This document shows, piece by piece, positions 1-6,599 of a stretch of 12,049 nt of DNA. Below the pieces are notes generated by a model. The model searched no databases and was not told the origin of the DNA. It was given only the letters and a program-made list of their open reading frames with translations. Within the stretch, counting starts at the first letter, position 1; every line of letters begins with the position of its first letter. The stretch is from contig CAZMCA010000101.1 in assembly GCA_964564595.1 (NCBI GenBank), forward strand, positions 1 to 12,049. The letters are read 5' to 3'. The translations under genes were made by a program, and so were the position numbers. This DNA is from JBEVOS01 sp964564595. GTDB lineage: Bacteria; Pseudomonadota; Alphaproteobacteria; Caulobacterales; Aquidulcibacteraceae.

Positions 1-549
1 CGCCACGGCGGCGGCGCCAGCGCTTAGGAGCAGCGCGGGATACGTCAGCGCGTTCATAACATCGCGGCGCAGCCGGTCTTCGAGCGTCAGCTGCGCCGCC
101 GCTTCCGTGAGCACGCGCGGCAGTTTCCCGCTCGCCTCACCCGCGGCGATCAGGGCGTACACGTAGGGCGGATAACCCGGAACGCCGGCCTCCAGCGCGC
201 GCGCGACGCGCTCACCCTGCCGCAGGCTGTGTGCGGCCACATCAAGCCCGCGCCGCAACGGCGCCGGTCCCTGCGGATCGGCGATCGCCTCGAACGCGTC
301 GAGCAGCTCAACGCCCGCGCCTGTCATCACCGCGAGTTGGCGTAAGACAAGAATACGATCCGCCATGCGCAAGCCGCTGCCTTGCGTCGCCGCCTCCGCA
401 TCGCGCAATTCAGTGACCACGAGGCTGCGTTGTGACAGGCGCTGCAGTGCGTCCTGCCGGTCCCGCGCCCACAGCGTTTCGCTTTCGATCGCGCCGCTAG
501 GCGCCCGCGCGCGATAGGCAAAGCGCCGCTCGGTGCGCGCCTCGCTCAT
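1..549 (-). CDS. gspF: GspF, T2SS inner-membrane platform protein (partial, C-terminus beyond left edge)
   Basis: Only the first 183 residues are in the window; the frame stays open to base 1. GspF is the polytopic inner-membrane protein of the type II secretion system that couples the GspE ATPase to the pseudopilus. Visible family marks are an N-terminal segment of the 'FAYRARAPSG' type (about residues 10-19), the cytoplasmic helical T2SSF motif RQLAVMTGAGVELLDA (70-85), GEASGKL (137-143), and the start of the first membrane helix after NALTYPALLL (167-176). The ATG at 549 overlaps the gspE stop by 4 bp (ATGA), so translation is probably coupled to gspE. The product is recognised from these motifs and from its partner gspE. 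A PilC homologue of a type IV pilus would look similar, but the neighbouring pseudopilin genes favour T2SS. Confidence 0.93.
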   Translation of the reverse strand, partial: MSEARTERRFAYRARAPSGAIESETLWARDRQDALQRLSQRSLVVTELRDAEAATQGSGLRMADRILVLRQLAVMTGAGVELLDAFEAIADPQGPAPLRRGLDVAAHSLRQGERVARALEAGVPGYPPYVYALIAAGEASGKLPRVLTEAAAQLTLEDRLRRDVMNALTYPALLLSAGAAAVA

Positions 550-2084
550 CCCGCTGCCCGAGCAGCTTCAGCGAGCGTCGTCTCACCCGCTTGCGCTTTG
601 AGCGCTGCGTCTTCCCGCATCGAGCGGAAGCCATTGGCCCGCGCGAGAACTTCAAGCGCGGCTTCGCCGTGGCGCGCACGGATCGCGTCGTGTAGCGCAG
701 TGTCGATCTCAACCACCTCGAACACGCCCATCCGGCCTGCCACGCCTTCGCCAGCGCATGTCGCGCAGCCCGCGCCTTTGCAGCGCGCGCACGTCCGCCG
801 GATGAGACGCTGTCCGACAAGACCGCGCAGCACATCCGCCAGCAAGAATGGCTCGACGCCAAGATCGATCAAGCGCGCCACCGCCGCGAGCGCGGAGTTC
901 GTGTGCAGTGTGGAAATCACCAAGTGCCCGGTCAGCGCCGCCTGCACGGCAATGCGCGCCGTTTCCGCATCGCGGATTTCGCCGACCATGATCACTTCCG
1001 GGTCATGCCGAAGGATGGAGCGCAGCCCTTCGGCAAAGCCCAATCCAATATCGGCCCGCACCTGCATTTGGATCGCGCGCGGCAAATCGATTTCCACCGG
1101 ATCTTCAACCGTCACGATCTTTCGCGCGCCGTTGTTGAGTTCCATCAGCATGCGATAGACGGTCGTAGTCTTTCCCGAGCCCGTCGGCCCCGTCACCAGA
1201 ACGATGCCGTTGCCGCGCCCCAGCAAGCGGCGCATCTGCGCGAGATGATCGGGCGCAAGTCCCAAGCCCTCGAACGAGGGCAACGTACGTGTGCGGCCAA
1301 GGAAGCGCAGCACAATCGCTTCGCCCCACGTCGTCGGCAGCGTCGCAACACGCAGATCCTGTTCCTGGCCCGAGACGCGCACACTTTGGCGTCCATCTTG
1401 CGGCCGGCGGCGCTCGGCGATGTCCATGCCGGAGAGCAACTTCAGCCGCGACGCGACAGCCTCATAAAGCGCGCGCGGCGCCACACGCCAGTCGACGAGC
1501 AAGCCATCGACGCGCAGCCGCACGACCATGTGATCTTCGAACGGCTCGATGTGAATATCGCTGGCGCTGCGCGCCACCGCCTCCGCAAGCATCGCGGTGA
1601 CGAAATCGATCACCGGCGCGCCTTCCGCGAGCTCGCGCAAACGCGCGGCGTCAGGCGCTGTTTCCAACGGCGCGCCGGCAACAAAAAGCGGTTGCAGCAT
1701 TTCGGCCGGCGCAAGCATCAAGCGCGCCTCGCCCCATTGCGCCGCAGCTTCCTGCACGGCCGGGTCGTGCACGCGGCCCGCGACGGTGAGCGCCCCCGTC
1801 TCGTCAAACCAAGGCGCAACGCCACGATCGCGCAGCCAAGCGAGCGGCGCGCGAAGACGCGCGGCGGCGGCTGAAACGGCTTCAGCGCTTGGCAACGCAG
1901 AAGCGTGCAACACCGGCAGCGCAAGCGCATCGGCCAAGGCGTCGATCAGATCGGCTTCCGAAAGCGCGCCAAGGCGCACCAAAGCGGGCCCGACGGCTTC
2001 ACCCTGCGTGGCCGCGAGCGCCTGGTCGAGATCGCTTTGCGAGACCAGCCCGCGTTCCACCAATAGCTCGCCGACACGGCGCAT
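546..2084 (-). CDS. gspE: GspE, T2SS assembly ATPase
   Basis: This 512-residue cytoplasmic hexameric ATPase powers pseudopilus assembly. The N-terminal MshEN/N1E-like domain (1-60) begins MRRVGELLVERGLVSQSDLD. The catalytic core has Walker A GPTGSGKTT (299-307), an Asp box VTVEDPVE (324-331), Walker B VIMVGEIRD (364-372) and a His box HLVISTLHTN (387-396). A tetracysteine zinc motif follows (C432, C435, C440, C443). The frame is open upstream to a possible ATG at 2213, but I chose the ATG at 2084. It has a GGAG six bases upstream, gives the family-typical N-terminus, and avoids running into gspG on the other strand. The gene overlaps gspF by 4 bp and is divergent from the gspG operon. The zinc loop is unusually short (see findings). 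Confidence 0.95.
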   Translation of the reverse strand: MRRVGELLVERGLVSQSDLDQALAATQGEAVGPALVRLGALSEADLIDALADALALPVLHASALPSAEAVSAAAARLRAPLAWLRDRGVAPWFDETGALTVAGRVHDPAVQEAAAQWGEARLMLAPAEMLQPLFVAGAPLETAPDAARLRELAEGAPVIDFVTAMLAEAVARSASDIHIEPFEDHMVVRLRVDGLLVDWRVAPRALYEAVASRLKLLSGMDIAERRRPQDGRQSVRVSGQEQDLRVATLPTTWGEAIVLRFLGRTRTLPSFEGLGLAPDHLAQMRRLLGRGNGIVLVTGPTGSGKTTTVYRMLMELNNGARKIVTVEDPVEIDLPRAIQMQVRADIGLGFAEGLRSILRHDPEVIMVGEIRDAETARIAVQAALTGHLVISTLHTNSALAAVARLIDLGVEPFLLADVLRGLVGQRLIRRTCARCKGAGCATCAGEGVAGRMGVFEVVEIDTALHDAIRARHGEAALEVLARANGFRSMREDAALKAQAGETTLAEAARAAG

Positions 2085-2196
2085 AAAGGGCTCCAGGAAA
2101 GCCGCTATCGTGTGCCCGAAGCGCTTGTTGCAAAGGCATTTCTCCCGAATTGGGAAGCTTCTGCCGCACGCCGCGCGATGCTCTAGGGTGGCCGCC
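2085..2196. promoter_or_regulatory. Divergent gspE / gspG intergenic region
   Basis: These 112 bases separate two divergently transcribed T2SS operons, so promoters for both directions probably lie here. On the minus strand TTGCAA (2130s) followed about 18 bases later by GATAGC could be a -35/-10 pair for gspEF. No equally good pair is visible for gspG. The promoter positions are guesses; only the divergent arrangement is directly seen. Confidence 0.35.
2091..2094 (-). promoter_or_regulatory. Ribosome binding site of gspE
   Basis: GGAG on the minus strand lies six bases before the ATG at 2084. It decides in favour of this start over the upstream ATG at 2213 in the same frame. Confidence 0.6.
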
Positions 2197-2652
2197 ATGA
2201 CGCGCCACGCCAAACGCCGCGCACGCCCCTTCGAGCGCGGCTACACACTGCTTGAAGTGCTGATCGTGCTGTCGATCATCGCGCTCGTGGCTGCGCTTGT
2301 TGGGCCGCGCCTGATGTCGCAACTCGATCGCTCGCGCGGAACGGCGGCAGAGGTGCAGATGCGCGCTCTGATCTCGGCGCTCGAAACCATGCGCCTCGAC
2401 ATCGGCCGCTATCCCACCGCCGAGGAAGGCCTTCAAACGCTCACGGCGGCCCCGCGCGAAGAGGAAGCGGCGATCCGCTGGCGCGGGCCCTATCTTGAAA
2501 CGGCCGCGCCCCCTGACCCTTGGGGCCGCCCGTATATCTACACGCCGCCGGCCACGCGTGACGCGCGTCCGCGCATCTCAACGCTCGGCGCCGATGGCGT
2601 TGAAGGCGGCGACGGGATCGACGCCGATCTCGTAACAGGCGAGCCGCAATGA
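2197..2652 (+). CDS. gspG: GspG, major pseudopilin of the T2SS
   Basis: This 151-residue protein is the main subunit of the periplasmic pseudopilus. A short basic leader ends in FERG, with prepilin-peptidase cleavage expected after G15. The mature N-terminus YTLLEVLIVLSIIALVAALV has the invariant Glu at +5 (E20). Family motifs follow: the RLDIGRYPTAEEGLQTL type segment (human-readable core YPTAEEGLQTL), DPWGRPYIY, and the C-terminal ADGVEGGDGIDADL, which corresponds to the calcium-binding end of GspG. These features distinguish it from minor pseudopilins and from type IV pilins. The start ATG at 2197 follows an AGGGTGG stretch. The stop overlaps the next start by 4 bp (ATGA). Processing needs a GspO/PilD peptidase, which is not encoded in this window. 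Confidence 0.95.
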   Translation: MTRHAKRRARPFERGYTLLEVLIVLSIIALVAALVGPRLMSQLDRSRGTAAEVQMRALISALETMRLDIGRYPTAEEGLQTLTAAPREEEAAIRWRGPYLETAAPPDPWGRPYIYTPPATRDARPRISTLGADGVEGGDGIDADLVTGEPQ

Positions 2653-3224
2653 ACGATCGTGCGCTCGCCCGAGGCGGCGAACGCGGCCTCACTCTGTTCG
2701 AAGCGCTCATTATGCTGGCGGTGACGGCGCTTCTCGGAGCGCTTCTGCTGCCGATGACGAGCAGCGCGCTCACGCGCAACCGCGATCGCGCCGAGAGCGC
2801 GCTGAGCAGCGCCGCGAATGCGCGCGGAGAGATCACCTATCGCGCGCTCGTGAGCGCGGCTGTCGCCGAGGCCGGCATCGCGGGCGACGCTGGCGCGCTG
2901 ACATTCATCGCCGATCCAGATCAGGACGTAAGCTGCGCGCCCCTCGGTGCACGCACGTTTGTCACGCTCACGCTAGAGCCAACCCAGAGCGAAACGCGCC
3001 TCGTGTGCTCCGGCGCTGAGCGCGCTGTGCTTGCATCGTGGCAAGGCGCTGCGGCGTTCGCATACAGCGAAGACGGCGTTAGCTGGACCCAGGCATGGCG
3101 CGGCGCCGGCGCGCTCGAAACGCCAGAACCAAACGCGCCCGCTCCCTATGTGCGCCTTGAGACCCGAGATGGCGCATGGATCATCCGTGCAGGCGCCCCC
3201 GCAGCTTATGAGAGCGCACAATGA
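2649..3224 (+). CDS. gspJ: Minor pseudopilin, GspJ-like
   Basis: This 191-residue protein has a type IV prepilin N-terminus. The leader ends in GERG (cleavage after G13), then LTLFEALIMLAVTALLGALL with Glu at +5 (E18). It is longer than GspH or GspI usually are. Its C-terminal half has the GspJ-like pattern of an aromatic strand and W-x3-W (AFAYSEDGVSWTQAW) followed by a 'PYVRLETRDG' strand. I therefore prefer GspJ, a tip minor pseudopilin that contacts GspK and GspI. GspH remains possible because minor pseudopilins diverge quickly. The gene sits directly between gspG and gspK with 4-bp overlaps on both sides, so it belongs to the same operon. Confidence 0.72.
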   Translation: MNDRALARGGERGLTLFEALIMLAVTALLGALLLPMTSSALTRNRDRAESALSSAANARGEITYRALVSAAVAEAGIAGDAGALTFIADPDQDVSCAPLGARTFVTLTLEPTQSETRLVCSGAERAVLASWQGAAAFAYSEDGVSWTQAWRGAGALETPEPNAPAPYVRLETRDGAWIIRAGAPAAYESAQ

Positions 3225-4249
3225 GAGCCAGTGAAAGGGGATTCGCCGCGCCGCTCGTGATCGCGGCCGTTGCACTGATCGCGCTCAGCGTTCTTCTTGC
3301 TGCTCAGGTGGCGAGCGATCAGCGCGGCCGCTTGGTGCGCTCGTCAGAAGACGCAGCACGCGAGATCGCAGGCGCGAGCGCCGTGGCGCGCGCAGCCTTT
3401 CTCTTGCTGACGGAGCCGATGGGCGCGCGCGGCCCCGTGATCGGTGGTGATCGTACTGCGGTGCGTGAAGGCGCCGAGAACAACGCGGCAGGCGCCCCGC
3501 CCATCTTTGCACTCGACAGCCGGCCCTACCGGCACGCGGCGCTGATCATCGAGGCACAGGACGCCGCCGGTCTCGTGAACCTCAACAGCGGCGATGCGCC
3601 AGCCATCGCGCGCCTCGCCGCACTGGCGGGCGCAACGCCAAGCGCCGCCGAACGCCTTGGCGACGCACTTGCAGACTATGTCGACGCCGATGATCTCACC
3701 CGCCAGCAGGGCGCGGAGGCCGCCGCCTACGCCCCGGCGCGGGCGCGCAACGCGCCGATCAGCCACGTCGCAAGCGTCGACGGCGCCTACGGGTGGCGCA
3801 CCTCAGACATACGGCGCGACGTGGTCGCCGCGAACGCGGCGGCTCTTCCGCAGGCGCAAACGTTCAACGTGAACACGGCACCCGAAATTGCGCTGATGGC
3901 GGCGCTAGACATCAACTCGCGCGATGCGGCGTATGTCATTGACGCGCGCGCGGACCGGCCGTTCCAATCCGCCGAAGACCTCACCGCGCGCACGGGCGTG
4001 CGGATCGATGAGGGCGGCGCGGGCGTTGGGGCGCAGCCAGCGCGGATTGTCCGGCTCACCATGCGCAACGTGGCGGATGCGCGCCGTGCGTCGCTCGCGC
4101 AGGAGGTGTGGATCACGCTGGCGCCGGATGATGCCATGCGTCCATTTGGAGTGCGGCGGCGTGCAACGGTCCCCGTTGCTGCTTTGGAGAGAGACGATGG
4201 CGAACCGCTTCCCGCGAGCAGCCAGCTTCTTGCTGCGCGAGAGCGGTGA
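3221..4249 (+). CDS. gspK: GspK, tip pseudopilin of the T2SS
   Basis: This 342-residue protein is the large minor pseudopilin that caps the pseudopilus. The leader is very short (MRASERG, cleavage after G7) and is followed by a hydrophobic helix, FAAPLVIAAVALIALSVLLA. Position +5 is Leu, not Glu, which is the diagnostic exception of GspK. The large insert domain carries DAAGLVNLNSGD (GspK 'G-x-NLN' region), DYVDADD, and QTFNVNTAPE (the helix-hairpin-helix-like 'NVNTA' segment). The C-terminus extends 53 bp into gspL in another frame. The length fits the family. Confidence 0.92.
   Translation: MRASERGFAAPLVIAAVALIALSVLLAAQVASDQRGRLVRSSEDAAREIAGASAVARAAFLLLTEPMGARGPVIGGDRTAVREGAENNAAGAPPIFALDSRPYRHAALIIEAQDAAGLVNLNSGDAPAIARLAALAGATPSAAERLGDALADYVDADDLTRQQGAEAAAYAPARARNAPISHVASVDGAYGWRTSDIRRDVVAANAAALPQAQTFNVNTAPEIALMAALDINSRDAAYVIDARADRPFQSAEDLTARTGVRIDEGGAGVGAQPARIVRLTMRNVADARRASLAQEVWITLAPDDAMRPFGVRRRATVPVAALERDDGEPLPASSQLLAARER
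4186..4189 (+). promoter_or_regulatory. Ribosome binding site of gspL inside gspK
   Basis: GGAG within a GGAGAGAGA run lies seven bases before the ATG at 4197, inside the end of gspK. It supports 4197 as the gspL start rather than starts further upstream in the same open frame. Confidence 0.6.
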
Positions 4250-5201
4250 GCGAGCGGCTCTGAACGGCGCCGGCGGCGTCGTGCTGAGCCGTGCGCTGTG
4301 CCGCTTTACGCCATTTCGCTCACCGCCGGGGCTCTCCGCCGGTGAACGGGAGCGCGCCGCGCGCCTGCATGCCGAAGCGCATGCGCCGTTCACCACCACC
4401 GACACGCTGCTTCTGCGCGAAGGCGAGAACGTCGCCATCTGGCAATGGGATCGCGAGCAAGTGCGCTCGCTCCTTGGCGATGCGCCCTACCGCGCAGACT
4501 TCATCGTTCCAGAAACGGCGCTGCACACGCCCCACACCGGCTGGCGCCAAGTGGCGACGACGGACGGGTACGAAGCGCAGTACTGGCGCGACGGCGCGCT
4601 GATCGCCGCCCAGTGGCGCCGTGAACCATTTACCGAGCCGGCATGGGCCGCCTTCGCGCTCGCCGCGGATGGGCGCGACGCGCCAGTCACGCCCCCCAAG
4701 GCACACCACGTTCCCTTTTCGGCGCTGAATTGGCGCCAACGGCGCATCGGCGCGCAACTTGGCTGGCAAGACGTTGAACGCACCGGCGCGACGCTTGTGT
4801 TGTGCGCGGCGGCAATCGGCGTGTTCTTCGCGGCGCAAGCAATCCGCTATGATGGCGTCGCCGCACGCGAACGCGCGCAGATTCGGGCAATGGATCAGGT
4901 TCCAGGCGCCGGCGCCGAGCTCAGCGCCATCCGCAACTACGCCGCGCACATTCCCGCACGAGATCCTCTGCGCGTGGCGGTGGAGACGCTCAGCATTCTC
5001 GATCAGTTTGGCGCAGAACCCGTAGCGCTGCGTGTCGATGAGGAACGCTTGTTCGTCGAACTACGCACCGAGGGCGCGCGCATCGCGGCCGAAGATCTCG
5101 CTTACGCGCTCGAAAGCGACCGGATGATCGCCAATGTGCGCCCTGAAACAAGCGGACGCGGGCGCATGGCGCTCACGGCCGACCTTGCGGACGCGCCGTA
5201 A
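4197..5201 (+). CDS. gspL: GspL-like T2SS inner-membrane protein
   Basis: This 334-residue single-pass membrane protein bridges the GspE ATPase and GspM. About 195 residues of cytoplasmic domain precede one membrane helix (about 197-217, TGATLVLCAAAIGVFFAAQA). A periplasmic ferredoxin-like domain follows (about 255-330). The topology and the position between gspK and gspM fit GspL. The cytoplasmic part is weakly conserved and shorter than in well-studied GspL proteins, so the call rests partly on context. The ATG at 4197 has a good GGAG. The frame is open upstream as far as 3924, but that part only shadows gspK. The stop TAA shares one base with the gspM ATG (TAATG). Confidence 0.8.
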   Translation: MANRFPRAASFLLRESGERAALNGAGGVVLSRALCRFTPFRSPPGLSAGERERAARLHAEAHAPFTTTDTLLLREGENVAIWQWDREQVRSLLGDAPYRADFIVPETALHTPHTGWRQVATTDGYEAQYWRDGALIAAQWRREPFTEPAWAAFALAADGRDAPVTPPKAHHVPFSALNWRQRRIGAQLGWQDVERTGATLVLCAAAIGVFFAAQAIRYDGVAARERAQIRAMDQVPGAGAELSAIRNYAAHIPARDPLRVAVETLSILDQFGAEPVALRVDEERLFVELRTEGARIAAEDLAYALESDRMIANVRPETSGRGRMALTADLADAP

Positions 5202-5752
5202 TGGAGCGTCTGAACGCCCTTTGGACGCAGGCCGCTGCCTATGCAGCGCGCCTCTCCGCGCGCGAGCGTGCAGCGCTCTCGGCGCTAGCCGCCGTCGCAG
5301 CGATTGTCCTCGCGCTCGGCGCGATTGACTGGGCGCAAAGCGCACGATCGGCCGCCGAAGAGGCTCGCGCCGAGCGTGTTGCGCTGGCGCGCCTTGCAGC
5401 GGAGGGCGATGTCTCGCTCGATCTGCGCGCCGAAGCCGAACACGCGAGGGACTATTCCATTCGCGCCGCCACCGCGCCGATCGCGGGCCTCCGCGCGCAC
5501 ACTTTGTTGACCGCTAAGGCGACCGACTCCGGCGTCCAGAACCTCGAAGTCTCCCTCCTCGCGGCGGAGGCGGACTCTCATATCGTGCGCGCATCTATCG
5601 AAGGCGATTTCGACTGGAGCGTGTTTCAAGAACTGCTGCGGAATCTCTCAGCATCCAGCGAGAGCTTCGCCCCTATTGCAATCGATCTGCGCCTGGGGGA
5701 GCGCCCGCGCTTCCGGCTCGACGTGCAGGCCGCGACGGCGCCTGCGTCATGA
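5201..5752 (+). CDS. gspM: GspM-like T2SS inner-membrane protein
   Basis: This 183-residue bitopic protein stabilises GspL in the inner membrane. The N-terminus has the GspM pattern 'W...RLSARERAALSAL' (about 8-29) running into a membrane helix (about 27-43, ending ALGAIDW). An Ala/Glu/Arg-rich coiled-coil-like stretch follows (48-85), then a small periplasmic ferredoxin-like domain (about 95-180). Length, topology and position directly after gspL identify it better than sequence alone. The stop overlaps the next start by 4 bp (ATGA). Confidence 0.82.
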   Translation: MERLNALWTQAAAYAARLSARERAALSALAAVAAIVLALGAIDWAQSARSAAEEARAERVALARLAAEGDVSLDLRAEAEHARDYSIRAATAPIAGLRAHTLLTAKATDSGVQNLEVSLLAAEADSHIVRASIEGDFDWSVFQELLRNLSASSESFAPIAIDLRLGERPRFRLDVQAATAPAS

Positions 5753-6336
5753 AGCCGATCCTCCTTGGCATGGCGGGCGCGCTGCTCGGACTGAGCTTCA
5801 CGGCCGGATGGCTGCTGACGCCGGCGTTGCGCGCGCCGGAAACGATGGCGGCCGCCGCGCCGCCGCAAGCAGCGCACCAGGGTGAAGTGATTGGCGCAAA
5901 CCTCCGGCGCCTGAGCGCACTAACGCTCGCAACGCCGCCGCCACCGCCTGTGATCGTGGCCGACGCAGGCCCGCCGCCGCCGGACATTGCAGTGCTGTTT
6001 CGCCGCGATCTGACGGCCGTCGTGCGCGCACCGCTTGGGCCTGTCGTTTGGGTGGTCGATCCCGCTGGGCGCCTGAACCGCCGCGTGCTGCGCATTGGCG
6101 ACACGTATCGCGATGGATGGCGCATCGCATCAATCGATAGCTCAGCCGTAACGCTGCGCCGGCGCGGTGAAAATCGGCGCGTCGGCATCATGGAAGTCGC
6201 GCCTGACATTCTTCTCCCGCCTGATCACCCGCGACCGCCGATCCCGGTATCGCCAACGGGCGTTGGCGATGATCCCGCGGCGACCCCGGCGCCGGGCGTT
6301 CGCCGGCAACTTCGCCGCCCAATGAACGATGGGTAA
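5749..6336 (+). CDS. gspC: GspC-like T2SS inner-membrane protein
   Basis: This 195-residue protein has an N-terminal membrane anchor (about 4-25), a proline-rich linker (63-78, PPPPP and PPPP runs) and a small beta domain (about 80-147). The phrase VLRIGDTYRDGWRIASIDSSAVTLRRRGE within that domain resembles the GspC homology region (HR), which binds the GspD N0 domain. A proline-rich, probably disordered tail follows (157-195). GspC links the inner-membrane platform to the secretin, and gspC is classically followed directly by gspD. Here the next gene is a copper oxidase and gspD lies about 4.8 kb away. A GspN or GspP-like assignment is possible; no PDZ domain is visible. Confidence 0.7.
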   Translation: MKPILLGMAGALLGLSFTAGWLLTPALRAPETMAAAAPPQAAHQGEVIGANLRRLSALTLATPPPPPVIVADAGPPPPDIAVLFRRDLTAVVRAPLGPVVWVVDPAGRLNRRVLRIGDTYRDGWRIASIDSSAVTLRRRGENRRVGIMEVAPDILLPPDHPRPPIPVSPTGVGDDPAATPAPGVRRQLRRPMNDG

Positions 6337-6454
6337 TCTTCGCTGGCGAGAAACGCGTCCTGATTTCAACTCGCAATCGCATGGTGACAACGCCCAGGCG
6401 CAACAAGCGGCCTTGGCGCCCACAAAATCAGTTCCGCAGCCCAGTTTCCGCAGC

Positions 6455-6471
6455 GCTCGCCTTGCGCGAGC
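6455..6471 (+). repeat. Hairpin-forming inverted repeat in the leader
   Basis: GCTCGC and GCGAGC form a perfect 6-bp stem with a 5-base loop. The following ACTCTCATTTT is only weakly T-rich and starts late, so this is at best a poor terminator for the T2SS operon. It could also be a leader RNA structure. Confidence 0.35.
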
Positions 6472-6543
6472 ACTCTCATTTTAGTTCGCCCAATGGCGTA
6501 CAAATCCACAGCTTCTAAATTTGATTTTCCCCGGCCAGGTGAA

Positions 6544-6578
6544 GCCCGTTGGCGCCAGTAGCGTAGCGGGCGTTTTTT
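6544..6578 (+). terminator. Terminator-like hairpin just before the oxidase gene
   Basis: GCCCG (6544-6548) pairs with CGGGC (6567-6571). The stem can extend inward by U-G, U-A and G-U pairs around a 12-base loop. It is followed by G and six T (6573-6578), the classic layout of an intrinsic terminator. It ends 21 bases before the MCO1 start and 8 bases before its ribosome binding site, leaving no room for a promoter after it. It may therefore act as an attenuator in the oxidase transcript or as a leaky end of the T2SS operon. Confidence 0.55.
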
Positions 6579-6586
6579 AACTTGCT

Positions 6587-6592
6587 GGGGAG
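6587..6592 (+). promoter_or_regulatory. Ribosome binding site of MCO1
   Basis: GGGGAG lies seven bases before the ATG at 6600. It favours this ATG over an in-frame TTG at 6582 and places the twin-arginine motif at the very N-terminus, as expected. Confidence 0.7.
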
Positions 6593-6599
6593 CGAGAAC

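Larger units (their letters stand above)
6337..6599 (+). other. Non-coding leader between gspC and the copper oxidase genes
   Basis: These 263 bases hold no gene I can support. The stretch about 6472-6533 is clearly richer in A/T than its surroundings and could contain the promoter of the oxidase operon, but I see no convincing -35/-10 pair. The region holds two hairpins, at 6455-6471 and 6544-6578, described separately. A 45-codon frame at 6381-6518 lacks a ribosome binding site and is not called. Confidence 0.5.

Noticed and set aside
903..1874. Long plus-strand open frame opposite gspE
   Set aside because: It is rich in Arg, His and Ala without any domain pattern, and it lies entirely antisense to a clear ATPase gene. 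It is a codon-bias shadow.
2085..2213. N-terminal extension of gspE to the ATG at 2213
   Set aside because: The extra residues do not resemble the family N-terminus and would overlap the gspG start on the other strand. The ATG at 2084 has a well-placed GGAG.
3924..4196. Upstream extension of gspL through gspK
   Set aside because: This is simply an open alternative frame within gspK. The translation is Arg/Ser-rich and the ATG at 4197 has its own ribosome site.
6381..6518. Small 45-codon frame in the leader before MCO1, a possible leader peptide
   Set aside because: It has no ribosome binding site, no cysteine or metal-binding pattern like known copper leader peptides, and Arg/Ser/Ala content expected from non-coding GC-rich DNA.
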